Origin: Deltaproteobacteria bacterium
Lineage (GTDB): Bacteria; Desulfobacterota_B; Binatia; Binatales; Binataceae
Reading direction: 5' to 3'
Assembly: GCA_021827465.1 (NCBI GenBank)
Contig: JAKAVX010000012.1
Span: forward strand, 1 to 15,305
Length of the DNA stretch: 15,305 nt
Every line of letters begins with the position of its first letter. Position 1 is the stretch's first letter. A model generated the notes under the pieces. That model was not told where the DNA came from and searched no databases. It saw nothing but the letters and a program-made list of their open reading frames with translations. A program made the translations under genes and the position numbers. Below are positions 1-6,723 of this stretch, piece after piece.

Positions 1-491
1 CGCGTCACCTGGTTCTTCATCAGCGCCGCGAGCGCCATCGCCATCGCGAGGTAAGTCTTTCCGGTGCCGGCGGGACCGATGCCGAAAACGATGTCGTGGT
101 TGCGGATCGCGTCGATATAGAGCTTCTGATGGATGCTCTTGGGGGCGATTACGCGCTTGTGCGCGGACACGTAAACCGTGTCGAGAAAGATGTCCTTGAG
201 TTCGGCGTTGCGATCGCCGCGCAGGATGCGGATGCCATACTCGACGTCGCTCGCGTAGATCGAGTAGCCGTGCTTGAGCAGCTCGTACAGTTCGCCGAGC
301 AGCTTTCCCGCGAGCGCCTGTTCCGCGTCGCCGCCGCTGATACGGATCGAGGTTCCGGTGACCGCGATTCGCACTCCGAGAGCCTGCTCGATCGTGCGCA
401 CATGGGCGTCATGCTGGCCAAGCAGGTCTGTGAACAGACGATGGTCGTCGAAATGTAACTCGAGAGAATCTTCGGTAGCTAACTGAGAAAT
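1..491 (-). CDS. phoH: PhoH-family ATPase, N-terminal part (runs off left edge)
   Basis: Partial gene: 163 codons are visible and the 3' part lies beyond base 1. The conceptual protein has the PhoH/YbeZ N-terminal region (LELHFDDHRLFTDLLGQHD near residues 10-28, then IEQALGVRIAVTG) and a Walker A loop GPAGTGKT at about residues 139-146, preceded by NHDIVFGI. PhoH-like proteins are cytoplasmic ATPases, usually encoded beside ybeY and linked to RNA metabolism; that neighbour would lie outside the window. The start is odd. Between the in-frame TGA at 522-524 and a GTG at 399-401 there is no ATG, GTG or TTG. An ATT at 489-491 would give MSQLATEDSLELHF, a natural PhoH N-terminus, whereas the GTG at 401 would delete about 30 conserved residues. 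The family call is firm; the start is inferred. Confidence 0.88.
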   Translation of the reverse strand, partial: MSQLATEDSLELHFDDHRLFTDLLGQHDAHVRTIEQALGVRIAVTGTSIRISGGDAEQALAGKLLGELYELLKHGYSIYASDVEYGIRILRGDRNAELKDIFLDTVYVSAHKRVIAPKSIHQKLYIDAIRNHDIVFGIGPAGTGKTYLAMAMALAALMKNQVT

Positions 492-692
492 ACTCTTCCT
501 GGACCTCGCTCTAAAGGTTCTTCAAAGCGCCTCGGACACCTCGTGCAACCGGTCAGATCCTAACTCTTTTCGGCCTCTCTTTTAAAGCCGAATCGCGCCG
601 GTTCCGCGGCGCAACCCGAGGTGACCATCGGCCTTAACAAGAACGTAATCATCCCCGCGGCGGTTGTCAGCCGAAGAGCCATTCGACCGGCT

Positions 693-3347
693 TCATCCGA
701 GCGCGGCGGCGACCCGTTCCAGCGCCTCGTCGAGCTTCGAGGGATCCTTTCCGCCGGCCTGCGCAAAATCGGGGCGTCCGCCGCCCGAACCGCCGACAAT
801 CGGCGCGATTTGCTTGATAATATCGCCCGCTTTGATGCGCGCGGTCAGGTCGGGAGTGACCGCGACCAGGATGGCGACCTTGTCGTCGCCGAGCACGGAG
901 CCGAGCGCGACCACGCACGAACGATGTTTCTGGCGGAGCCGATCGGCGACTTCGCGCAGCGCGCGCGCCTCGACCCCCTCGACCTTTCGGGTGACGAGCG
1001 TGATACCCCCGACTTCGCGGACATTCTCCTCCGCACCGGCCGCGCCGGCGCCCGTGGCGAGCTTCTGTTCGAGCGCGCGAAGCTTCTTCTCCAGTTCCTT
1101 TTCGCGGGCGAGCAGCTTTTCGAGCCGCTCCAGCGCCTGCGCGTCGCGGGCGCCCAGATGGCTTCCGATTTCCTCGAGAATCTTCTCGCGCCGGCGGATT
1201 GCTTCGACCGCGCCCTGCCCGGTCACGGCCTCTATTCGGCGCACGCCGGCTGCGACGCCCGATTCGGCTTCGAGTTTGAAGAAGCCGACGTCGCCGGTGC
1301 GATTCGCGTGCGTACCGCCGCACAGCTCGATCGAGAAATCGCCCATCCGGACCACGCGCACGCGGTCGCCGTACTTGTCGCCGAAGAAGGCCAGCGCGCC
1401 CGCCTTTATCGCGTCGTCGTAGGCCATCTCCTCGGTCCTGACTTCGGCGTTCTCGCGGATACGCGCGTTGATTTCCTCCTCGATCGTTTCGAGGTCGCCC
1501 GCGCCAACCGGTCCCTGATGGGCGAAGTCGAAGCGGAGCCGATCGGGCGCGACGAGCGAGCCCGCCTGATGCACTCCGGAGCCGAGCAGGTCGCGGAGCG
1601 CGTAGTGCAGGATATGGGTCGCCGAATGATTCAGCATCGCGGCGTCGCGCCGTGCGCGATCGACCTTGAGCGTGACGCGCTGACCGCGCTCGAACTCAAG
1701 GCGATCGCCGCGCAGCAGCTTGCCGACGTGGATTATTGCGCCGTTGCCCTTTCGGGTGTCGAGCACTTCGAGAATCGCGCCCGATTCGGACTCGATAACG
1801 CCGCGGTCGCCGACCTGTCCGCCGCCCTCGGGATAGAAAGGAGTTTCCGCGACGACCACGGCGACGGAGCCGCCCTCGCCGCCGAGCGCCAGGACTTCGG
1901 ATTGGCCTTCGTATTCGTGGTAGCCGACGAAGCGCGACGCGACCGCCGGGCCAAGCTGGATTTCCGGCGCGACCGCTTCTTCCTTGCGAGCGGCGCGGGC
2001 GCGCTCGCGTTGCTCGTCCATCAGGCGGTCGAACTCGGCCACGTCAACGTCGATACCGTCGTTGCGCAGCACGTCCTCGGTCAGATCGAGCGGAAAGCCG
2101 TAGGTATCATAGAGCTTGAAAGCGACTTCGCCGGGGAGCGTATGGCCGCCGCTTTGTTTTAGGCGCGCGCGCTCCTGGTCGATCAGTTCCAGCCCGCGGT
2201 CCAGCGTCTCGCCGAAACGGGTCTCTTCCTGCGTGATTACGTCGGCGATTCGCGCAGCGCGCTCGCGGATTTCCGAATACGCGTCGCCCATCGCCTCGAT
2301 AACGCCCTCGTTGACGCCGGCGAGGAACGGGCGATGAATCCCGAGATAACGGCCGTGGCGCGCGGCGCGGCGAATTATCCGTCGCAGCACATACTCGCGG
2401 TCGGTGTTGCCGGGATTGACTCCCTCGGCGACGAGGAAGGTCATCGTGCGCGCATGGTCGGCGATCGCGCGGAAAGAGACGTCGGATTCTGCGCTGGCGG
2501 CGTAGCGCGCGCCGTCGCCATGCTTGCGCGCGGCTTCCTCGATTCTCCGGATAATCGTCTGGAACAGGTCGATATCGTAATTGCCGAGCAGACGGCCGGT
2601 CTCGAAGGTCTGCATCACGGCGGCGACCCGCTCCAGCCCGGTTCCGGTGTCCACGTGCTTCATCGGAAGCGGCGTCAGCGCTCCCGTGGCGTCGCGGTTG
2701 TACTGGATAAACACCAGGTTACCGAGTTCGATAAACCGCGAGCATCCGTCCACGTTGACCGCACAGGGAACGCCGCGATGCGCGACGCCGTCGCACGCGG
2801 CCGGACCGCGGTCGATGTCGATTTCCGAGTTGGGACCGCACGGCCCTGTCTCGCCCATCTCCCAGAAATTGTCCTTGTCGCCGAAGCGCAGGATGCGATC
2901 CTTGGGCAGTACGCCCATCCTGAGCCAGATTTCTTCGGCTTCGCGGTCGTCCTTATGAACGGTCGCCCACAGCAGCTTGGGATCGATTTCCCAGACCCTG
3001 GTGATCAGGTCCCAATGCCACCGAATCGCTTCTTCCTTGTAATAATCGCCGAACGACCAGTTCCCGAGCATCTCGAAGAACGTGTGATGGTACGTGTCGC
3101 GGCCGACGGCTTCGAGATCGTTGTGCTTGCCCGAGATGCGCAGGCACTTCTGGCAATCCACTACGCGCTTTTCGCTCGGCGTCCGGATAGCGAGGAAATA
3201 ATCCTTGAACGGGACCATCCCGGCGTTGGTGAAAAGCAACGTCGGGTCGCCCTTCGGAACCAGCGAGGCCGAGGGAACGATCGCGTGGCCGCGCTCGCGG
3301 AAAAAGTCTAGAAACGATTGACGTATCTTTGCGGTCGTCCAGCGCAT
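693..3347 (-). CDS. alaS: Alanyl-tRNA synthetase
   Basis: Cytoplasmic class II synthetase that charges tRNA-Ala with alanine and hydrolyses mischarged Ser/Gly-tRNA. The product is 884 residues, the usual full length. Visible landmarks are the catalytic core with LLFTNAGMVPFKDYF (about 38-52), DTYHHTFFEMLGNWSFGDY (about 84-102), ETGPCGPNSEID (about 166-177) and DTGTGLERVA (about 233-242). The editing domain carries the zinc ligands HSATH (His574, His578) and CGGTH (Cys676, His680). The C-Ala domain ends in a Gly-rich GGSGGGRPDFAQAGGK segment. The ATG gives the standard N-terminus (RWTTAKIRQSFLDFF). No clear Shine-Dalgarno precedes it; a TACAAT box lies only 10 bases upstream. It is downstream of the VOC gene on the same strand, 109 bases apart. 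Confidence 0.98.
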   Translation of the reverse strand: MRWTTAKIRQSFLDFFRERGHAIVPSASLVPKGDPTLLFTNAGMVPFKDYFLAIRTPSEKRVVDCQKCLRISGKHNDLEAVGRDTYHHTFFEMLGNWSFGDYYKEEAIRWHWDLITRVWEIDPKLLWATVHKDDREAEEIWLRMGVLPKDRILRFGDKDNFWEMGETGPCGPNSEIDIDRGPAACDGVAHRGVPCAVNVDGCSRFIELGNLVFIQYNRDATGALTPLPMKHVDTGTGLERVAAVMQTFETGRLLGNYDIDLFQTIIRRIEEAARKHGDGARYAASAESDVSFRAIADHARTMTFLVAEGVNPGNTDREYVLRRIIRRAARHGRYLGIHRPFLAGVNEGVIEAMGDAYSEIRERAARIADVITQEETRFGETLDRGLELIDQERARLKQSGGHTLPGEVAFKLYDTYGFPLDLTEDVLRNDGIDVDVAEFDRLMDEQRERARAARKEEAVAPEIQLGPAVASRFVGYHEYEGQSEVLALGGEGGSVAVVVAETPFYPEGGGQVGDRGVIESESGAILEVLDTRKGNGAIIHVGKLLRGDRLEFERGQRVTLKVDRARRDAAMLNHSATHILHYALRDLLGSGVHQAGSLVAPDRLRFDFAHQGPVGAGDLETIEEEINARIRENAEVRTEEMAYDDAIKAGALAFFGDKYGDRVRVVRMGDFSIELCGGTHANRTGDVGFFKLEAESGVAAGVRRIEAVTGQGAVEAIRRREKILEEIGSHLGARDAQALERLEKLLAREKELEKKLRALEQKLATGAGAAGAEENVREVGGITLVTRKVEGVEARALREVADRLRQKHRSCVVALGSVLGDDKVAILVAVTPDLTARIKAGDIIKQIAPIVGGSGGGRPDFAQAGGKDPSKLDEALERVAAALG

Positions 3348-3357
3348 AAGAGGTGTT

Positions 3358-3363
3358 ATTGTA
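3358..3363 (-). promoter_or_regulatory. Possible -10 box of alaS (TACAAT)
   Basis: On the minus strand TACAAT (5 of 6 matches to TATAAT) ends 10 bases before the alaS ATG. Transcription would then begin within about 3-4 bases of the start codon, giving an almost leaderless mRNA, in agreement with the lack of a Shine-Dalgarno. No good -35 hexamer lies at 16-18 bases, so this is weak evidence. Confidence 0.3.
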
Positions 3364-3456
3364 CCTTAGCCGGGCGCTGCCTTCCTACACATGTCACGCT
3401 ATCTTCGCCCTGCCGACGGGGCTGCACGACACGCGCGAGGCCGCTTGCGCGAAGGC

Positions 3457-3822
3457 TCAGCGGGCGGGATGGGTGACGCTTCGATGGTCGAAGAAGCGGA
3501 CGATGTAGCCGTCGGGGTCGCGAAACTGCGGGCCGTATCCCCATTCGGTCTGGCGCGGCGGATGGTCAAGGCTGAGCCCCTTGTCCATCAAGTCGCGGCA
3601 CAGTTCATCGACGTCGCGCACCTCGAAATAGATTATCGGCGAGTCGGGATTGGGCGCGATATCGCCCTGGCTCAGCAACAGGCCGAAGCCCGAGTCGTCT
3701 TCGAGCGCGGCGAATCGGCGCTCGGGGATTTCGAATTCCAGGCTGATACCGAGATTCGAGACGTACCAATCGCGCGATTTCACAACGTCGCGCACGACCA
3801 GCCCCAGATGGTTTAGCTTCAT
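3457..3822 (-). CDS. VOC-superfamily (glyoxalase/bleomycin-resistance fold) protein
   Basis: Protein of 121 residues, the usual size for a one-chain vicinal-oxygen-chelate protein with two beta-alpha-beta-beta-beta modules. Module 1 starts with KLNHLGLVVRDVVKSRDWY (His5 at the first metal-ligand position). Module 2 starts at IIYFEVRDVDEL (Glu67). The C-terminus has the typical Asp-Pro-Asp-Gly turn (102-105), but the residue usually Glu in the last metal position is Arg109 (DPDGYIVRF). Metal binding and catalysis are therefore doubtful; a ligand-binding or metal-independent role is possible. The substrate cannot be told. A GGAGG lies 11 bases upstream of the ATG, a rather long spacing. The gene lies between the MocR regulator and alaS, all on the minus strand. 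Confidence 0.88.
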   Translation of the reverse strand: MKLNHLGLVVRDVVKSRDWYVSNLGISLEFEIPERRFAALEDDSGFGLLLSQGDIAPNPDSPIIYFEVRDVDELCRDLMDKGLSLDHPPRQTEWGYGPQFRDPDGYIVRFFDHRSVTHPAR

Positions 3823-3905
3823 GGCGGATTAAACCTCCGGCGAGCACCGAGGCTAAGGCGCGGCGATCGGTTATCCAAGGTCTATCGCAATGCCATACTC
3901 TGCGG

Positions 3906-5237
3906 CTATGCGGGCAGGCTTATATGCCGGGGTGCAAGCGCGCGGGCCAAATCGGCGGCGAGCCTTGGCGCTTCCTCGGGCTTGAGATTACCGATCGAAA
4001 TCCGGACCGCGGGCGGACCCTTCAGCCGATAGCGTTCGCCGGCTGCGACCGCCCATCCCGCGTCGAGCATCGCCTGGACCACTGCGGCTTCCTCGACCAC
4101 CGGAATCCATACGTTCAAGCCCGAATCGCCCGAAGCCGCGATTGCGTAAGCCGCGAGCGCGTCGATCAACGCGCGCCTTCGCTCGGCGTACGCGGCCGCA
4201 GCCCTGGCGACCAGCCGCGCGGTTCGCGCATCGGAGAGCATTGCGGCGACGATTCGCTGCAGGATATGGCTCACCCATCCGCTGCCGAGCGCCTGCCGGC
4301 CCTCGACACGGCTTATCGTTGTCTCGTCACCGGTCATCATCGCAAGCCTGAGATCGGGGCCGAGGAACTTCGAGACCGAACGGACCACGGCCCATCGCGG
4401 GCGGCCGCTCGTGCATAGCGTCATCGGGGGTGCGCCGGCGACCGGCCCGGCATGGTCGTCTTCGATAATCATCACGTCGGGATGTCGCTTCAGCGTCTTG
4501 CGCAGCGAAGCCACGCGCTCCGCGTCGAAGGCGGCGCCGGTCGGATTCTGCGCGCGTGGCGTTACGACAATCGCGGCGACTCCGGCGCGAAGCGCGCGTT
4601 CGAGTTCCGAAGGCATGATCCCGCGCCTGTCGAGCGCGACCGGCACCGGAACAATCCCGAGCGTGCGCGCGAGATCCATGATCGGCGGATAGCCCGGGTC
4701 CTCGACCGCGATTCGATCGCCGAAGCGCAGATGCGCTGCGAAGAGCCGCTCGATTGCGTCCATCGCGCCACCCACGATCGCAACCGGCCCCGCCGGGATT
4801 CCGTCGCGGCGAAAAAGCTCGGCGGCAAGAGCGACGAGATCGGACAGATTGCGCGCGCGGGCGTACAAGCCGGGCGGGCCGTCGAGGCCGGCAAGCGCGG
4901 GTGCGAGCGAAGGGAGCATCGTGGGGTCGGGATTTCCCGAGGCGACATCTCGCGCGCCGCGCGGTATCGCGGGAGCGGGACGCGCCGCAATCGGCGGGCG
5001 TGCCGTGACCCGCGTTCCGCGCCTGCCAGCGCCGCTCAGGACGCCGCGCGCCGCGAGCGAGCGATAGGCGGCCTGGACGGTGGTCGGGCTTACGCCGAGG
5101 CGATGCGCCAGGGCACGGACGGCGGGCATCCGCGCGTCGGGACGAAGCCTGCCGTGGATCACGGCGTCCTCGATACTTGCGGCGATTTTCCTTGCCGAGG
5201 AACCGGCGATCCGGTACGATTGCTCCGTAACATTCAC
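3906..5237 (-). CDS. MocR-type regulator: GntR winged helix fused to PLP aminotransferase fold
   Basis: A protein of 443 residues starting at GTG 5235-5237. The open frame extends upstream to 5672, but that part overlaps the divergent gene and is not family sequence. Residues about 7-80 form a GntR winged helix (ASIEDAVIHGRLRPDARMPAVR, then LAHRLGVSPTTVQAAYRSLAARGVL). Residues about 95-440 form a fold-type I aminotransferase domain: EDPGYPP (179-185), NPTG (231-234), EDDHAG (259-264, Asp260 for the pyridine nitrogen) and SVSKF with the PLP lysine Lys290. In GabR-type proteins a Tyr follows the Asp pair; here it is His262. MocR proteins bind PLP or related amines and act as transcription factors for vitamin B6 or amine genes. 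The divergent flavin protein, 54 bases away, is the likely target. Confidence 0.9.
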   Translation of the reverse strand: MNVTEQSYRIAGSSARKIAASIEDAVIHGRLRPDARMPAVRALAHRLGVSPTTVQAAYRSLAARGVLSGAGRRGTRVTARPPIAARPAPAIPRGARDVASGNPDPTMLPSLAPALAGLDGPPGLYARARNLSDLVALAAELFRRDGIPAGPVAIVGGAMDAIERLFAAHLRFGDRIAVEDPGYPPIMDLARTLGIVPVPVALDRRGIMPSELERALRAGVAAIVVTPRAQNPTGAAFDAERVASLRKTLKRHPDVMIIEDDHAGPVAGAPPMTLCTSGRPRWAVVRSVSKFLGPDLRLAMMTGDETTISRVEGRQALGSGWVSHILQRIVAAMLSDARTARLVARAAAAYAERRRALIDALAAYAIAASGDSGLNVWIPVVEEAAVVQAMLDAGWAVAAGERYRLKGPPAVRISIGNLKPEEAPRLAADLARALAPRHISLPA

Positions 5238-5254
5238 AATTATGTACTGTAACA
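5227..5254. promoter_or_regulatory. Candidate MocR operator: direct repeat GTAACA, 22 bp apart
   Basis: GTAACA occurs at 5227-5232 and at 5249-5254 in the same orientation, each preceded by C and a pyrimidine. The repeat period is 22 bp, close to two helical turns, which places both sites on one face of the DNA. Known MocR regulators (for example PdxR and GabR) bind direct repeats between divergent genes. The left copy lies within the first codons of the MocR gene and the right copy in the 54-bp intergenic gap. The stretch is AT-rich relative to its surroundings. The repeat is seen; its operator role is inferred. Confidence 0.45.
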
Positions 5255-5291
5255 AACATCCGAACGAATTCAATAGCGATTGGAGCGTCGC

Positions 5292-5945
5292 ATGAGAACC
5301 GAGCGCAGCACGGTCAGGCGCAACCCGGTTCGCGCCGTCTATGAGCGCGAACGTATCGACGCGATCCTCGACGAGGCGCTCATCTGCCACGTCGGCTTCA
5401 TTATCGACGGCGAGCCGCGCGTGCTCCCGACGATCCATGCGCGAGTGGGAGACCGGCTCATCCTGCACGGCGCGGCGGCCAACCGGATGCTCGGCGCGAT
5501 GCGTTCTGGCGTGCCGGTATGCGTGACGGTCACGATCCTCGACGGCCTGGTGCTGGCGCGCTCGGCCTTTCACCATTCGATGAACTATCGATCCGTGGTC
5601 GTGTTCGGCAGGGCGCGTGCGATCGAGGGCGAGGCGGAAAAACTCGCCGCACTTCGGGCGATCGTCGAGCACGTGATACCGGGGCGATGGAGCGATGCGC
5701 GCCGGCCGAGCGCCGAGGAATTGAAGGCAACGCTCGTGATGGAGCTCGAAATCGAGGAGGCGTCGGCGAAGGTTCGCACCGGACCGCCGATAGACAGCCA
5801 GGGCGATCTCGTGTTTCCCGCATGGGCCGGTGAGATTCCGCTCGAGCTGGTCGCGCGGGCTCCCGCTCCGGCGCCGGAACTCGACGTCGCACTCACGCCG
5901 CCGCGCTATGCGGTCGATTACCGGCGCGGCGGGCGAGCCGAGTGA
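5292..5945 (+). CDS. Flavin-binding protein of the pyridoxamine 5'-phosphate oxidase family
   Basis: Product of 217 residues. ATG 5292 is preferred over an upstream in-frame TTG at 5280 because GGAG (5282-5285) lies six bases before the ATG. The split-barrel FMN-binding fold of COG3467/NimA-like proteins is recognised from the N-terminal DEALICHVGFIIDGEPRVLPT, followed by LILHGAAANRML, VPVCVTVTILDGLVLARSAF and HHSMNYRSVVVFGRA. Such proteins are cytoplasmic FMN or heme binding oxidoreductases of mostly unknown substrate; true PNPOx activity is not implied. Divergent from a MocR regulator, an arrangement common for PLP-responsive control. The C-terminus is Pro/Ala-rich and probably flexible. 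Confidence 0.88.
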   Translation: MRTERSTVRRNPVRAVYERERIDAILDEALICHVGFIIDGEPRVLPTIHARVGDRLILHGAAANRMLGAMRSGVPVCVTVTILDGLVLARSAFHHSMNYRSVVVFGRARAIEGEAEKLAALRAIVEHVIPGRWSDARRPSAEELKATLVMELEIEEASAKVRTGPPIDSQGDLVFPAWAGEIPLELVARAPAPAPELDVALTPPRYAVDYRRGGRAE

Positions 5946-5969
5946 CCGTCGCGTGATTCAGGGATAAGC

Positions 5970-5990
5970 CGGGCGGCGCGTGACCGCCCG
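5970..5990. terminator. Stem-loop between convergent genes, possible bidirectional terminator
   Basis: Perfect 7-bp inverted repeat CGGGCGG / CCGCCCG with a 7-base loop, 25 bases after the flavin-protein stop and 37 bases beyond the stop of the facing SmpA-like gene. There is no T-run on either strand, so it is at best a weak terminator. A second imperfect stem (GATTGTTC / GAACGATC) spans 6001-6028 and reaches the stop of the facing gene. Confidence 0.3.
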
Positions 5991-6026
5991 ACTCGTACTC
6001 GATTGTTCGGGTTAAGCGGGGAACGA

Positions 6027-6383
6027 TCAGCGCGCGGAATCGGCCGACGATATCGGCGTGATTCGCCCGGGACTGACTTCGAAGACGTAATGCTTCTGGT
6101 TGGGCCGCACATAAACCAGCATATCGCCGCCCGTGTCCTTCATCCGATAGACCTGCGAGGGTTCGCCGAGGGTCTTGATGACGTGGCTCGCGTCTCTGCC
6201 GAGCCACTGCTGCCTCGCCTCGCCGGTCGCCATGTCGCCGTAGGGCGGTCCGACAAGGACATTGCTGACGTAAAGCGAGGATTGCGAAGGCGTCTCAGCC
6301 ATCGTAGCCCGGCTTCCGCAGAATCCGGTGCCGACGGCCATCGCTACGATCCCAATCATCGCCGCAGCTTTGAAACTTCTCAC
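6027..6383 (-). CDS. Small exported SmpA/BamE-like protein
   Basis: The start is set at GTG 6381-6383 because a perfect GGAGG (6392-6396) lies 8 bases upstream. The longer in-frame GTG at 6398 would overlap this ribosome site. The product is 118 residues: a signal peptide (RSFKAAAMIGIVAMAVGTGF) with a likely signal peptidase I site after Thr-Met-Ala, and no proper lipobox around the Cys. The mature part has WLGRDASHVIKTLGEPSQVY and a Gly-Gly-Asp-Met-Leu-Val-Tyr strand, the pattern of SmpA/OmlA-type modules in which a Leu-Gly-x-Pro turn is followed by a beta strand. The role is probably periplasmic, but the function is not known and the family match is by pattern only. Confidence 0.7.
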   Translation of the reverse strand: MRSFKAAAMIGIVAMAVGTGFCGSRATMAETPSQSSLYVSNVLVGPPYGDMATGEARQQWLGRDASHVIKTLGEPSQVYRMKDTGGDMLVYVRPNQKHYVFEVSPGRITPISSADSAR

Positions 6384-6407
6384 CGTTGGTACCTCCACGA
6401 TTTCGGA

Positions 6408-6433
6408 TTCCGGCCCGATTAAGCGGGCCGGAA
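6408..6433 (-). promoter_or_regulatory. 10-bp perfect stem-loop in the leader of the SmpA-like gene
   Basis: TTCCGGCCCG and CGGGCCGGAA pair perfectly around a 6-base loop. The hairpin ends about 11 bases before the GGAGG of the SmpA-like gene and is not followed by a T-run on either strand. This position fits a 5' leader structure or an upstream transcription barrier more than a classical terminator. The hairpin is seen; any regulatory role is inferred. Confidence 0.4.
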
Positions 6434-6529
6434 ATCATTGAGACCTTTCGCGGAGCGAAGAGCGTGCCACCCCAACAGAGGGTTCCATCCAGGCCGGATT
6501 TAAGGCGCATTTCCCTGTCTTTCTGTGAA

Positions 6530-6543
6530 ATTTTGGCCAAAAT
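6530..6543. repeat. 14-bp perfect palindrome ATTTTGGCCAAAAT
   Basis: Perfect palindrome in the AT-rich core of the intergenic region, about 150 bases upstream of the SmpA-like start. Symmetry and position suggest a dimeric-regulator site, but no regulator can be named. Confidence 0.5.
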
Positions 6544-6599
6544 ATTTACAAAACCCCAAAAATCTGCGACACGCGGGTTCCCTTGCATTCGCAGAGTAG

Positions 6600-6616
6600 T
6601 TTCGCGAGTCGCGAAA
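6600..6616. repeat. Inverted repeat TTTCGCGA-N1-TCGCGAAA
   Basis: Two 8-bp arms separated by one base. As RNA it would form a short hairpin (TTTCGC stem); as DNA it is a near-perfect operator-like palindrome. On the plus strand it is followed by more A residues. Function unknown. Confidence 0.45.
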
Positions 6617-6631
6617 AAGCGCGTCGACCGA

Positions 6632-6652
6632 TTTGCTTAACGCGAAAGCAAA
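6632..6652 (-). repeat. Stem-loop TTTGCTT-N7-AAGCAAA
   Basis: Perfect 7-bp arms with a 7-base loop. It lies about 70 bases past the TAA of the OsmC-family gene and, with the stem-loop at 6670-6686, could help end that transcript. No uridine run follows immediately. Confidence 0.3.
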
Positions 6653-6669
6653 ACGAATAGACCGTGACA

Positions 6670-6686
6670 CCGCAGGTCCTCTGCGG
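6670..6686 (-). terminator. Stem-loop downstream of OsmC-family gene, weak terminator candidate
   Basis: CCGCAG-N5-CTGCGG forms a 6-bp stem about 38 bases after the TAA at 6724-6726. A T-rich stretch (minus strand TTCGTTTTGCTTTC) starts about 11 bases further on. The geometry is poor for an intrinsic terminator. Confidence 0.25.
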
Positions 6687-6723
6687 CATCGGCCGGGGAT
6701 TCAGCAGTTCGCCGGGAGGCGTG

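Larger units (their letters stand above)
6384..6723. other. 340-base intergenic region with several inverted repeats, no gene seen
   Basis: No supported coding frame on either strand. It lies downstream of the OsmC-family gene and upstream of the SmpA-like gene, both on the minus strand. It is locally AT-rich at about 6520-6570 and holds a leader hairpin (6408-6433), a 14-bp palindrome (6530-6543), a 17-base inverted repeat (6600-6616), a 7-bp stem-loop (6632-6652) and a 6-bp stem-loop (6670-6686). It probably carries the end of the upstream transcript and the promoter of the SmpA-like gene; I could not place -35/-10 boxes with confidence. Confidence 0.6.

Noticed and set aside
569..592. Inverted repeat TTCGGC / GCCGAA between alaS and phoH as a terminator
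   Set aside because: Six-bp stem with a 12-base loop and only short A/T stretches; too weak to call on either strand.
621..2162. Plus-strand open frame of 513 codons opposite alaS
   Set aside because: It is the antisense shadow of alaS, whose minus-strand frame has full family conservation; the plus-frame product has low-complexity Arg/Ala/Asp content and no recognisable domain.
5238..5672. Extended N-terminus of the MocR reading frame
   Set aside because: It overlaps the divergent flavin-protein gene, shows no family sequence, and the GntR domain begins just after GTG 5235-5237.
6027..6029. Other in-frame TGA stops in the window as further selenocysteine codons
   Set aside because: Frames after the TGA of the SmpA-like, flavin, DsbA-like and ligase genes show no family-like continuation; only the OsmC-family TGA does.
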